A stretch of 17,027 bases of DNA from an uncultured Oscillospiraceae bacterium (lineage in GTDB: Bacteria > Bacillota > Clostridia > Oscillospirales > Oscillospiraceae), in contig CAKUJN010000044.1 in NCBI GenBank assembly GCA_934661735.1, forward strand, positions 1-17,027. Reading direction: 5' to 3'. Positions 7,833 through 14,511 of this stretch are shown here, piece by piece. Position 1 is the first letter of the stretch. Every line of letters begins with the position of its first letter. The translations under genes were made by a program, and so were the position numbers. Below the pieces are notes generated by a model that was not told the DNA's origin, did no database searches, and saw nothing but the letters and a program-made list of their open reading frames with translations.

Positions 7833-9653
7833 ATGCGGATTCTCTATAACAGCAGACTGTCCCAGTTCAAAACGCCGTTCGGCGTTCTGCGGCCGGATGA
7901 GGACTGCACGATTCATATTGAAATTCCATGCAGCTGCAAAACCGTGCACGTCGAGCTGCTTTTGCAGCGGGAAAACGGCGAGCCGGAGCGCGAGATCGCG
8001 CTGACGCGGCAGTCGGCGGACGGACTGTATGAAACCTACGGCGGCACGTTCCGCCTGACGCGGCCCGACCTGTATTTCTACTGCTTCCGCATCACAACCC
8101 AAAATGAGCAGTTCCGGCTTTTCAGACAGGGCGACGACACCAACATGGAGGCGGGCGACCTGTGGCAGCTGAGCTGCGTGGATACGCGCGATCCCGTGCC
8201 AGAGGCAATGCAGGGCGCGGTCATGTATCAGATTTTCCCCGACCGCTTTTTCCGCGAGGGAATGTGCGACTGTACGGAAAAGCTGAAGCCCTATTGGGTG
8301 CATGACAATCTGTCCGACGTGCCGGAATGGCGGCCAAACGCGCAGGGAGAGATGCTGAACAACGATTTTTACGGCGGAAATCTGCGCGGAATCGAGAAAA
8401 AACTGACATATTTGCATGAAATCGGCGTAGAAATTCTGTATTTGAACCCGATTTTTATGGCCTTTTCCAACCACCGGTACGATACCTTCGACTATCGGCG
8501 GGTCGATCCGATGCTTGGCACGGAGGCGGACTTCGTGTCGCTGTGCCGGAGCGCGCACGCGCTTGGCATGAAAATCGTTCTGGACGGCGTGTTTTCCCAT
8601 GTGGGCAGCCGCAGCCCGTATTTCCAGAGCGCGGCCGCCTCGCCCGATTCGCCGTATCACGACTGGTTCCAGTGGAAGCACTGGCCGGACGACTATGAAA
8701 GCTGGTGGGGCATCAAAACCCTCCCGTGCGTGGACAAGCGGAACGGGGACTATATTCGCTTTATCATCGAGGACGACGACAGCGTTGTGGCAAAATGGCT
8801 GCGTCTGGGCGCGGACGGCTTCCGGCTGGACGTGGTCGACGAGCTGCCGGACGAATTTGTCGCGCGGCTTCGCCGCCGCGTGCGCGAGATAAATCCCGAG
8901 GCCATCGTCATCGGCGAGGTGTGGGAGGATGCGTCCAACAAAATCGCCTATGGCGTGCGGCGGCGGTATTTTACCGGCTGCCAGCTGGATTCGGTGATGA
9001 ATTACCCGTGGCAGAAAGCGATTCTGAGCTATGTCCGCGGGGACGGGGACGGCGGGGCGCTGGGCGAGAGCATCCGGACGCTGGCGGAAAACTATCCGCC
9101 GGATGTCCTGAATGCGGTGATGAACATTCTCTCCACGCACGATACGCCGCGCGCGCTGACGGCGCTGGTTGATCCGTCGGACGGGAGCCGCGGCGAGCTG
9201 GCCGCGCGTCATATGACGCCGGAGGCGCGCGCATGGGCCCTGCGTCTTTTGCGCATGGCGGCGTTTTTGCAGTTTACCCTCCCAGGCGCGCCGTGTATCT
9301 ACTATGGCGACGAGGCGGGCATGGACGGCTATCGCGACCCGTTTAACCGGAAATTCTATCCGTGGGGCGCGGAGGATACGGAGCTGACTGCGTTCTACCG
9401 CGCGCTGGCCGCGATGAAAAAAGAAAATCCCGCGCTTCGACGCGGGAGCGTGGAGGTCTTGCAGGCGGGCGGCGGGCGGCTGCTGTTCTATCGCAGAGCG
9501 CCGGAGCAGACTGCTGTGATCTGCTGCAACCGCTCGCGGGAGCCGTGGCGGCTGACGGGGCACGGACGACTGCTGCTGGGCGGCGGCCTGCGCGAGGTGA
9601 CGGCCGGCAGCGTCACGCTGGACGAGTGCGGCTTCTGCGCGTTTGAACGATAG
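7833..9653 (+). CDS. GH13 alpha-glucan hydrolase (neopullulanase/cyclomaltodextrinase/maltogenic-amylase type)
   Basis: The 606-residue cytosolic protein (no signal peptide) has an N-terminal beta-sandwich-like domain (about 1-120) resembling CBM34. The catalytic barrel opens at YQIFPDRF (132-139). GH13 motifs are complete: DGVFSH (251-256), DGFRLDVVDE with nucleophile D333, GEVWED with acid/base E362, and STHDTPR with D437. A C-terminal beta domain ends the chain. The combination suggests GH13 subfamily 20-like enzymes that cut cyclodextrins, pullulan or maltodextrins to maltose and glucose; exact specificity is uncertain. It lies 6 bp after glgP with no good binding site, so it is probably translationally coupled. 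In the operon it would process limit dextrins left by GlgP. Confidence 0.88.
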   Translation: MRILYNSRLSQFKTPFGVLRPDEDCTIHIEIPCSCKTVHVELLLQRENGEPEREIALTRQSADGLYETYGGTFRLTRPDLYFYCFRITTQNEQFRLFRQGDDTNMEAGDLWQLSCVDTRDPVPEAMQGAVMYQIFPDRFFREGMCDCTEKLKPYWVHDNLSDVPEWRPNAQGEMLNNDFYGGNLRGIEKKLTYLHEIGVEILYLNPIFMAFSNHRYDTFDYRRVDPMLGTEADFVSLCRSAHALGMKIVLDGVFSHVGSRSPYFQSAAASPDSPYHDWFQWKHWPDDYESWWGIKTLPCVDKRNGDYIRFIIEDDDSVVAKWLRLGADGFRLDVVDELPDEFVARLRRRVREINPEAIVIGEVWEDASNKIAYGVRRRYFTGCQLDSVMNYPWQKAILSYVRGDGDGGALGESIRTLAENYPPDVLNAVMNILSTHDTPRALTALVDPSDGSRGELAARHMTPEARAWALRLLRMAAFLQFTLPGAPCIYYGDEAGMDGYRDPFNRKFYPWGAEDTELTAFYRALAAMKKENPALRRGSVEVLQAGGGRLLFYRRAPEQTAVICCNRSREPWRLTGHGRLLLGGGLREVTAGSVTLDECGFCAFER

Positions 9654-9663
9654 CGGAAAGAAT

Positions 9664-9703
9664 GCCCTGCAGGGCCGTTGCGGCCCTGCGGGGCGATGCT
9701 TTT
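9664..9703. terminator. bidirectional terminator between the glg operon and ansA
   Basis: Arms 9664-9676 and 9682-9694 form 13 pairs (one G-U) around the loop GTTGC. On the plus strand GATGCTTTT follows; on the minus strand ATTCTTTCC follows. It lies 11 bp after the GH13 stop and 9 bp beyond the asparaginase stop, so it can end both convergent transcripts. Confidence 0.7.
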
Positions 9704-9711
9704 ATGGCGGA

Positions 9712-10719
9712 CTATGCGCGGGTACGATAGCGCAGGATATCGTTTGCGACGGGCGTATAGAACAGCCGGTGAATCTCCTCGGGGTCGCGCGTCTGACCAA
9801 GGAGCCACATGAGCTTGCCGCAGATGGCCTCGGTCGTCATGTCGAATGCCTCAAGAATCTGCGGGCACTGGCGGATGCGGTAGCCGACCTGATACACGCC
9901 GACGTCGCTGCCCTCATTCTGCACCTGCGTGGTCAGAACGATGGTTTTGCCCGCGGCAAGGCCCTGCTCCAGCACCTCCAGAAAGCCGTCCTCGCCATAG
10001 CTGGGTATCCCGCCCACGCCGAAGCTCTCCAGAATCAGCGCGTCGTTTTCGCGCAGCATATATGCCGCCAGCGACGACGGAACGCCCGGGATCAGCTTGA
10101 GAAGCCCGACGCGCGCACAGACGCGGCTGTAAAAGCGCGGCTGCGGCAGGCAGGCGTTTTCGATATATTGCAGCAGACAGCCGTCCTGCAAAACGGCGAG
10201 ATAGGGATAGTTGATGCTGGAAAACGCCTCATAGCTCTTTGAGCGCGTCTTGCACGCGCGCGTACCCTGAATGACCTTGCCGTTAAAGACGATCATCACG
10301 CCGTGCAGCGTGTCGCAGACGGCACAGCGGAACGCGTCGAGCAGGTTGACCTTGGAGTCGGTGGAGTCAAAGCTGATGGGCTTCTGCGCGCCGGTCAGGA
10401 CGATGGGCTTTTTCGCGCCCTGAATCAGATACGACAGCGCCGCCGCCGTATAGGCCATGGTGTCGGTGCCGTGCGAGATGACAAAGCCGTCGTATGCGTC
10501 GTAGCTTTCGCGGATGGTCTCGGCCAGCTGCACCCAGTTTGCGGGGCGGATGTTGGTCGAATCCAGACTGAACAGCTGAATGCAGTCCACGTCACAGAGC
10601 TGCGAGACCTGCGGGACGAACGAGAGAAGCTGGCGGGAGGAGAGCTCGGGAATCAGTCCCTCCGCGCCCATGCCGGAGGCGATGGTGCCGCCGGTGCCGA
10701 TCATCAGAATGCGTTTCAT
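9712..10719 (-). CDS. ansA: L-asparaginase, type I (cytosolic)
   Basis: The enzyme hydrolyses asparagine to aspartate and ammonia. The 335-residue product begins MKRILMIGTGGTIASG, placing the first catalytic Thr at T12, and has the second signature SHGTDTMAYT with T85 and D86. There is no signal peptide, and the length fits the cytosolic type I group rather than periplasmic type II. The start at 10719 is preferred over an upstream in-frame ATG at 10743, because GAAAGGA lies about 8 nt before it and the family N-terminus begins at MKRI. It is transcribed divergently from pcp and convergently with the glg operon. Both neighbours act on amide or glutamate-family substrates, so a nitrogen-scavenging role is plausible (inference). 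Confidence 0.93.
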   Translation of the reverse strand: MKRILMIGTGGTIASGMGAEGLIPELSSRQLLSFVPQVSQLCDVDCIQLFSLDSTNIRPANWVQLAETIRESYDAYDGFVISHGTDTMAYTAAALSYLIQGAKKPIVLTGAQKPISFDSTDSKVNLLDAFRCAVCDTLHGVMIVFNGKVIQGTRACKTRSKSYEAFSSINYPYLAVLQDGCLLQYIENACLPQPRFYSRVCARVGLLKLIPGVPSSLAAYMLRENDALILESFGVGGIPSYGEDGFLEVLEQGLAAGKTIVLTTQVQNEGSDVGVYQVGYRIRQCPQILEAFDMTTEAICGKLMWLLGQTRDPEEIHRLFYTPVANDILRYRTRA

Positions 10720-10797
10720 AGCGGATTCCTTTCGTTGCGGCAAAGCCGCGGAACTGCGCCGGCGTCCGGCCGGCGCGCAAGGCTTGAATGCGATACT

Positions 10798-10825
10798 ATT
10801 TTAACACAGACGGCGGAAAAAACAA
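10798..10825 (-). promoter_or_regulatory. putative sigma-A promoter of ansA
   Basis: On the minus strand TTGTTT (10825-10820), a 16-base spacer and TAAAAT (10803-10798) precede ansA. The expected start is near 10791, giving a ~70-nt leader that contains a GC-rich inverted repeat at about 10756-10776. Confidence 0.6.
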
Positions 10826-10839
10826 CCGCTGTGCGGCGC

Positions 10840-10868
10840 TTGATTTTCCGGCCGGTGCACGATACAAT
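10840..10868 (+). promoter_or_regulatory. putative sigma-A promoter of pcp
   Basis: TTGATT (10840-10845), 17 bases and TACAAT (10863-10868) form a near-consensus promoter. Transcription would start near 10875, leaving a leader of about 20 nt with the ribosome binding site at 10884-10890. Confidence 0.75.
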
Positions 10869-10896
10869 CAAAAAAACGAAGTGTGGAGGAAACGGC

Positions 10897-11496
10897 ATGA
10901 GAATTCTGGTCACGGGCTTTGCGCCCTTTGGCGCGGACGAGCGGAACGCGTCGTGGGATGCGGTATCAATGCTGCCGGAGGTGCTGTGCGGTGCGCAGCT
11001 GGTCAAACGGCAGCTTCCGGTGGAGTATGACGCGGTCGGCGGCGTGCTGGCACAGCTGCTGGAGGCGGAAAGGCCGGACGCGGCGGTCTGTGTCGGACAG
11101 GCGGGCGGCCGCGCGGCCGTGACGCCGGAAAAGGTCGCCATCAACTGGAAGGCGGGGAGCATCGCGGACAACGCGGGTGTTGTGTACAGCGGCGAAAAAA
11201 TCTGTCCCGACGGGCCGGATGCGTATTTTGCAACGCTCCCGCTTGAGAAAATGCTGCGCGCCATGCGCGAAAGAGGCGTTCCGGCGGCCATGAGTTTTAC
11301 GGCGGGGACGTATGTCTGCAACTGTACGATGTATCACCTCATGCGCCTTCTGCACGGGAGCGGCGTTCCCGCAGGGTTTATCCATGTGCCGTACGGCTGT
11401 CATCAGGTGCTGGAAAAGCCCGCGCCGTCGCTGCCGCTGGAGCAGATTGCCGCCGCGCTGGAGGCGGCGCTGGCGGCTTTGAGGGGAAAAGAATAG
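10897..11496 (+). CDS. pcp: pyroglutamyl-peptidase I (pyrrolidone-carboxylate peptidase)
   Basis: This cysteine peptidase (family C15) removes N-terminal pyroglutamate from peptides in the cytosol. The 199-residue product has the family N-terminus ILVTGFAPFG and a complete catalytic triad in context: E78 in TPEKVAIN, C141 in AGTYVCN and H163 in FIHVPY. Length is slightly below the usual 210-220. The start is set by TGGAGGA (10884-10890), 6 nt before the ATG, although the frame is open far upstream. It diverges from ansA and ends before a strong shared hairpin. Confidence 0.95.
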   Translation: MRILVTGFAPFGADERNASWDAVSMLPEVLCGAQLVKRQLPVEYDAVGGVLAQLLEAERPDAAVCVGQAGGRAAVTPEKVAINWKAGSIADNAGVVYSGEKICPDGPDAYFATLPLEKMLRAMRERGVPAAMSFTAGTYVCNCTMYHLMRLLHGSGVPAGFIHVPYGCHQVLEKPAPSLPLEQIAAALEAALAALRGKE

Positions 11497-11500
11497 AGCA

Positions 11501-11536
11501 TAAAAATTGTGCGCCGTCTGCCGGACGGCGCGCAAT
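11501..11536 (-). terminator. terminator between pcp and the beta-CASP gene
   Basis: Arms 11506-11518 and 11524-11536 pair over 13 bases (one G-U) with loop TGCCG. On the minus strand TTTTTA follows directly, so this is a good intrinsic terminator for the minus-strand metallo-beta-lactamase gene. On the plus strand the T-run is about 16 bases away, so termination of pcp is less certain. Confidence 0.75.
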
Positions 11537-11564
11537 CTGTATGCGATAATATTTTTTGCCCTGC

Positions 11565-13157
11565 TCAGCGGCTCCACTGGTCGATGAGCGATTGAATCTG
11601 ACCGGCGAAGCGGCGAAGCTCGCGGTTTGAGCGCTCTTTGCAGGCCATGGCCAGCGCCAGCAGGCGCTGCGCCGTTTCAACGAGCAGGGAGTAGGTCTGA
11701 TCCTTGCGGACGCGGCCCTTCGGCTCGATGCGGCGGCCCTCGGCAAGAACTGTGACCTGACTGGAAATCAGATCAAACTCCGTCCCGCTGTACGGCGCGA
11801 TGGCCGTATAGCCGCGCTGCATCAGCAGATCGCGGAAGCATTCGCAGTTTTCCTCGTCGCCGTGGTTGACGAACACCGTTTTCGGCTTCTGCGTGAACGC
11901 GCCGACCCAGTTGAGCAGACCCTTCTGGTCGGCATGGCCGCTGGTGCCGTGCAGGGCGCAGATTTCCGCATTTACGGCGATGTCCTCGCCGAACAGACGG
12001 ACTTCTTTCGCGCCCTCAAGCAGCGAGCGGCCAAGTGTCCCGTTTGCCTGATAGCCGGCGAAGAGAATGATGTTTTCCGGCTTCCAGAGGTTGTGCTTGA
12101 GATGATGGCGGATGCGTCCGGCCTCGCACATGCCGCTGGCGGAGAGAATGACTTTCGGACGCGCGTCGTCGTTGATGGCGCGGGACTGCTCGGTTGTGGG
12201 GGCCAGATGCAGACCGGCAAACCAGATGGGATTGACGCCCTGACGAAGCAGCGCGCGCGTCTCATCGTCGAAAAAGTCCGGATCGCACTGCATGAACACG
12301 GCGGTCGCCTCCTCGGCAAGCGGACTGTCCAGATAGACGGGGAAGCCGTCGTGTCCGCGGAGCAGACGCTTCTGCTTGATCTCGCGGATGGCGTACAGCA
12401 GCTCCTGCGTCCGGCCGACGGCAAAGCAGGGGACAATCACGCTTCCACCGCGGTCAAACGCGCGCTGGAGATAGCCGGCAAGCTCGGCCACGGCGTCCTT
12501 CGGACGGTCATGCAGCCGCGCGCCATAGGTGGACTCCACGACCAGATAGTCCGTTTCGGCAACTGTCTGCGGGTCGCGGAGAATGGGCTGGAAGATGTTG
12601 CCGACGTCGCCGCTGAATGTGATTTTGCGCTCGACGCCGTCCTCGCACAGCCAGAGTTCGATGCACGCCGAGCCGAGCAGGTGGCCGACGTCGGTAAAGC
12701 GCACGCGGACGTGCTCGGAGACGGACAGCAGCTCAAGATAGCGGCACGGCCGGAACAGCCGCAGCGCGGCCTCGGCGTCGTCGACGGTGTACAGCGGCTC
12801 GACCGGCGGCAGGCCTGCGCGCTCGGCCTTGCGCGTTTTCCATTCGGCGTCCGACATCTGGATGTGCGCCGAGTCGCGCAGCATAATGCCGCTCAGGTTT
12901 GCGGTGGCCTCGGTGGCGTAGATTCTGCCGTGAAAGCCGTCTTTGCAGAGCTTTGGCAGAAGGCCGGCGTGATCCATATGTGCGTGTGTCAGAAAGACCG
13001 CGTCGATCTGTCCGGCCGGAACGGGGATCGGGACGTTTTCAAAGACGTTTACGCCCTGCTCCATGCCGCAGTCGATCAGATAGTTTTCCCCGCCGCATTG
13101 CAGCAGCGTACAGCTGCCGGTGACCTCATGTGCGGCGCCGATAAATGTCAGCTTCAC
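11565..13157 (-). CDS. metallo-beta-lactamase fold / beta-CASP RNA-processing-type hydrolase
   Basis: The 530-residue cytosolic protein carries the MBL metal motif THAHMDH (H58, H60, D62, H63), GHLLGSA (H159) and FSGDVG (D184). The beta-CASP features follow: ESTYG (E208), SASGMCEAGRIRHHL (339-353) and the SGHAD motif (H408), then FVNHGD (H432). This is the CPSF73/YSH1-like group whose known members are endo- or exoribonucleases; the actual substrate here is not known. About 70 residues after the core form a charged, probably helical tail. The GTG start at 13157 is supported by AAAGGAGG 8 nt upstream. It is monocistronic, with its own terminator downstream and the PH-gene terminator upstream. 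Confidence 0.9.
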   Translation of the reverse strand: MKLTFIGAAHEVTGSCTLLQCGGENYLIDCGMEQGVNVFENVPIPVPAGQIDAVFLTHAHMDHAGLLPKLCKDGFHGRIYATEATANLSGIMLRDSAHIQMSDAEWKTRKAERAGLPPVEPLYTVDDAEAALRLFRPCRYLELLSVSEHVRVRFTDVGHLLGSACIELWLCEDGVERKITFSGDVGNIFQPILRDPQTVAETDYLVVESTYGARLHDRPKDAVAELAGYLQRAFDRGGSVIVPCFAVGRTQELLYAIREIKQKRLLRGHDGFPVYLDSPLAEEATAVFMQCDPDFFDDETRALLRQGVNPIWFAGLHLAPTTEQSRAINDDARPKVILSASGMCEAGRIRHHLKHNLWKPENIILFAGYQANGTLGRSLLEGAKEVRLFGEDIAVNAEICALHGTSGHADQKGLLNWVGAFTQKPKTVFVNHGDEENCECFRDLLMQRGYTAIAPYSGTEFDLISSQVTVLAEGRRIEPKGRVRKDQTYSLLVETAQRLLALAMACKERSNRELRRFAGQIQSLIDQWSR

Positions 13158-13177
13158 GGGCGGTGCCTCCTTTTATC

Positions 13178-13198
13178 CGCGCGGCGGTGCGCCGCGCG
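13178..13198 (-). other. GC-rich leader hairpin before the beta-CASP gene
   Basis: CGCGCGGC (13178-13185) and GCCGCGCG (13191-13198) pair perfectly around a 5-nt loop, just upstream of the AAAGGAGG binding site. It may stabilise or gate the mRNA leader. I found no well-spaced promoter in 13199-13260. Confidence 0.4.
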
Positions 13199-13264
13199 CC
13201 GGAAAAATTGTTTCATTTCAGATTTTCAAAATGGTCCGCAGAGCTTTATGCGGAGCTTCCTGCG

Positions 13265-13301
13265 CAAAAAACGCCCAGCTCTCCGTTCGGGGAGCTGGGC
13301 G
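13265..13301 (-). terminator. intrinsic terminator of the PH-domain gene
   Basis: Arms 13289-13301 and 13272-13284 form 13 pairs (one G-U) around a 4-nt loop, followed on the minus strand by TTTTTTGCGC. It lies about 33 bp after the stop codon of the PH-domain gene and is the clearest terminator in the window. Confidence 0.85.
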
Positions 13302-13333
13302 CCTCGTAAATGCGGCGGAAAGCGCCGAACGGC

Positions 13334-13747
13334 TCAGTGCGGGTCCTTGCCGCCCTTCGGAGGCGGCGTGCAGGGATCAAAATGCTTCGGGCCGTCATCG
13401 AGGAATTCGCTGACGCGGACGCCGCGCGCGTTTTTCATCGCCTCGACGTGCTGGTGGATCATCTCCTTGACCACAAGCGGGTTGCGGACATTTTTCAGCT
13501 CCAGATGCGGCGCGCTCTTGTCCGAGGAGTGGATGAGGATTGTACCGACGCCGAACAGCCGCTGGAACAGCGACACATGTACGCCGATGTCGCTTACGCG
13601 GTAGAGCAGAACCTCCTCCATTTTCATGTTCAGCAGACCGGTCTGCATGAACAGACGGTCCTCGGAGAGAAAATATTTCGTAAATGACAGCGGCATTCCG
13701 AGAAAACGCTTCCGGTCTGCCCAAAGTGTTTCGACACCAAGCTTCAT
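13334..13747 (-). CDS. small bacterial PH-domain protein (bPH_2/DUF304-like)
   Basis: The 137-residue product has one compact domain at about 22-110 matching the style of bacterial PH domains. It shows a strand with LSEDRLFMQTGLL, then VLLYRVSDIGVHVSLFQRLFG, GVGTILIHSSD and a terminal helix starting KNVRNPLVVKEMI. No membrane helix is present, unlike many YdbS/YdbT relatives. The last 25 residues are Pro/Gly/Lys-rich and probably disordered. Start at 13747 is supported by GGGAGG 9 nt upstream; longer in-frame starts lack this and would overlap the promoter. Function is unknown; bacterial PH proteins are often linked to the envelope or stress, but nothing here proves that. Confidence 0.8.
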   Translation of the reverse strand: MKLGVETLWADRKRFLGMPLSFTKYFLSEDRLFMQTGLLNMKMEEVLLYRVSDIGVHVSLFQRLFGVGTILIHSSDKSAPHLELKNVRNPLVVKEMIHQHVEAMKNARGVRVSEFLDDGPKHFDPCTPPPKGGKDPH

Positions 13748-13813
13748 TGCGCGCAGCCTCCCTTTTTCATTGTGCGCCGCACGGCCGGACGGGCGCGGCA
13801 CATTCTTTATTCT

Positions 13814-13842
13814 AGTATAGCGCCAAACGGCGCCGCGGTCAA
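13814..13842 (-). promoter_or_regulatory. strong sigma-A-like promoter of the PH-domain gene
   Basis: On the minus strand TTGACC (13842-13837), a 17-base spacer and TATACT (13819-13814) are nearly consensus. The spacer contains the inverted repeat GCGCC-N4-GGCGC (13820-13833), which could be an operator. Expected leader is about 60 nt. Confidence 0.75.
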
Positions 13843-13883
13843 GACGCGGTTTTCCGTGCGGCGCGGCGCTTGCAGCAGCCGGC

Positions 13884-13912
13884 TCATACTCGCGCCTCCG
13901 GCGACATATGAT
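13884..13912 (+). promoter_or_regulatory. putative sigma-E (sporulation mother-cell) promoter of spoIIID
   Basis: TCATACT (13884-13890), 14 bases, then CATATGAT (13905-13912) match the known sigma-E pattern KMATATT-N14/15-CATACAHT at 6 of 7 and 6 of 8 positions. Transcription would start about 13918-13920, shortly before the GGAGGT binding site at 13933-13938. In Bacillus, spoIIID is a sigma-E-dependent gene, which agrees. Confidence 0.65.
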
Positions 13913-13944
13913 GGTACCAGCATACACAGCCTGGAGGTGCCTAT

Positions 13945-14196
13945 ATGAAAGACGATCTGGAGAAAAGAGCGCAGGAGCTTGCTGTGTACATCATTGAAAA
14001 CCGCGCGACCGTCCGCGCCGCGGCCAAACGCTTCGGAATCTCAAAATCGACGGTGCACAAGGACCTGTCAGAGCGCCTGGCGCTCTGCAACCGCAGCCTG
14101 TATCAGCAGGTGCGGCGGATTCTGGAGATCAACAAGGCCGAGCGCCACATTCGCGGCGGGATCGCGACCAAGCAGAAATACAAGGGAAGAACGTGA
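13945..14196 (+). CDS. spoIIID: sporulation transcriptional regulator SpoIIID
   Basis: SpoIIID is a small DNA-binding protein acting in the mother cell between the sigma-E and sigma-K programmes. The 83-residue product has the helix-turn-helix core TVRAAAKRFGISKSTVHKDL (22-41) and the family's C-terminal basic signature RHIRGGIATKQKYK (67-80), which in the Bacillus protein contributes to DNA contact. Length is close to the 93 residues of B. subtilis, with a shorter tail. The start is fixed by GGAGGT 6 nt before the ATG. It is a single-gene unit between a minus-strand PH gene and serC, with a sigma-E-like promoter and a downstream hairpin. Confidence 0.95.
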   Translation: MKDDLEKRAQELAVYIIENRATVRAAAKRFGISKSTVHKDLSERLALCNRSLYQQVRRILEINKAERHIRGGIATKQKYKGRT

Positions 14197-14199
14197 CTT

Positions 14200-14235
14200 C
14201 ATCCCCCGCGCCGGCGGCTGCCGGCGCGGGGGATG
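14200..14235 (+). terminator. perfect 16-bp hairpin after spoIIID
   Basis: Arms 14200-14215 and 14220-14235 pair without mismatch around GGCT, 3 bp after the spoIIID stop. No T-run follows on the plus strand (TGCGCGGG), so classical intrinsic termination is doubtful. It may end the transcript by another route or protect its 3' end. Confidence 0.5.
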
Positions 14236-14412
14236 TGCGCGGGAGGAAAGGGAAGGATCGATGCGGGCGGCGGGGGGGCGCGGAGAGAAAGATACGGCGG
14301 CGGAAGGATGTATTCCAGGTGGTGCGGAGCGGGGTGCATGGACGGAAAAACGGCGGCTGAAAATGAAGTTCTAAAAATTTATGAGTTTTGCAAAAAAATT
14401 TTCAGAAATCAG

Positions 14413-14441
14413 TTGATTCTTTCGGTGCAAAGGGCTATACT
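14413..14441 (+). promoter_or_regulatory. sigma-A promoter of serC with AT-rich upstream element
   Basis: TTGATT (14413-14418), 17 bases and TATACT (14436-14441) are near consensus. The preceding 14372-14412 is strikingly AT-rich with A and T tracts, as expected of an UP element. Transcription would begin near 14448, leaving a ~64-nt leader too short for a T-box. The stretch 14236-14371 before it holds nothing I recognise. Confidence 0.8.
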
Positions 14442-14511
14442 GGACACAGAGCCAAAAAACGGGCGCTTATGCAAGGAACCTATGAACACAATCATTCAGG
14501 AGGAAAGCAAT

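Noticed and set aside
1647..9563. Long antisense open frames opposite the glg operon
   Set aside because: They mirror strongly biased coding genes, consist of low-complexity Arg/Ala/His/Val-rich sequence and have no motifs or start signals.
10720..10743. Upstream ATG extending asparaginase by eight residues
   Set aside because: The internal start MKRI has the better-placed GAAAGGA site and matches the family N-terminus.
14261..14374. A 37-codon ORF between spoIIID and the serC promoter
   Set aside because: A purine-rich sequence precedes it, but the peptide is Gly/Arg/Lys-rich, there is no promoter, and it runs into the AT-rich upstream element of serC.
14448..14511. T-box or other riboswitch before serC
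   Set aside because: The predicted leader is only about 64 nt and has no T-box sequence or terminator.
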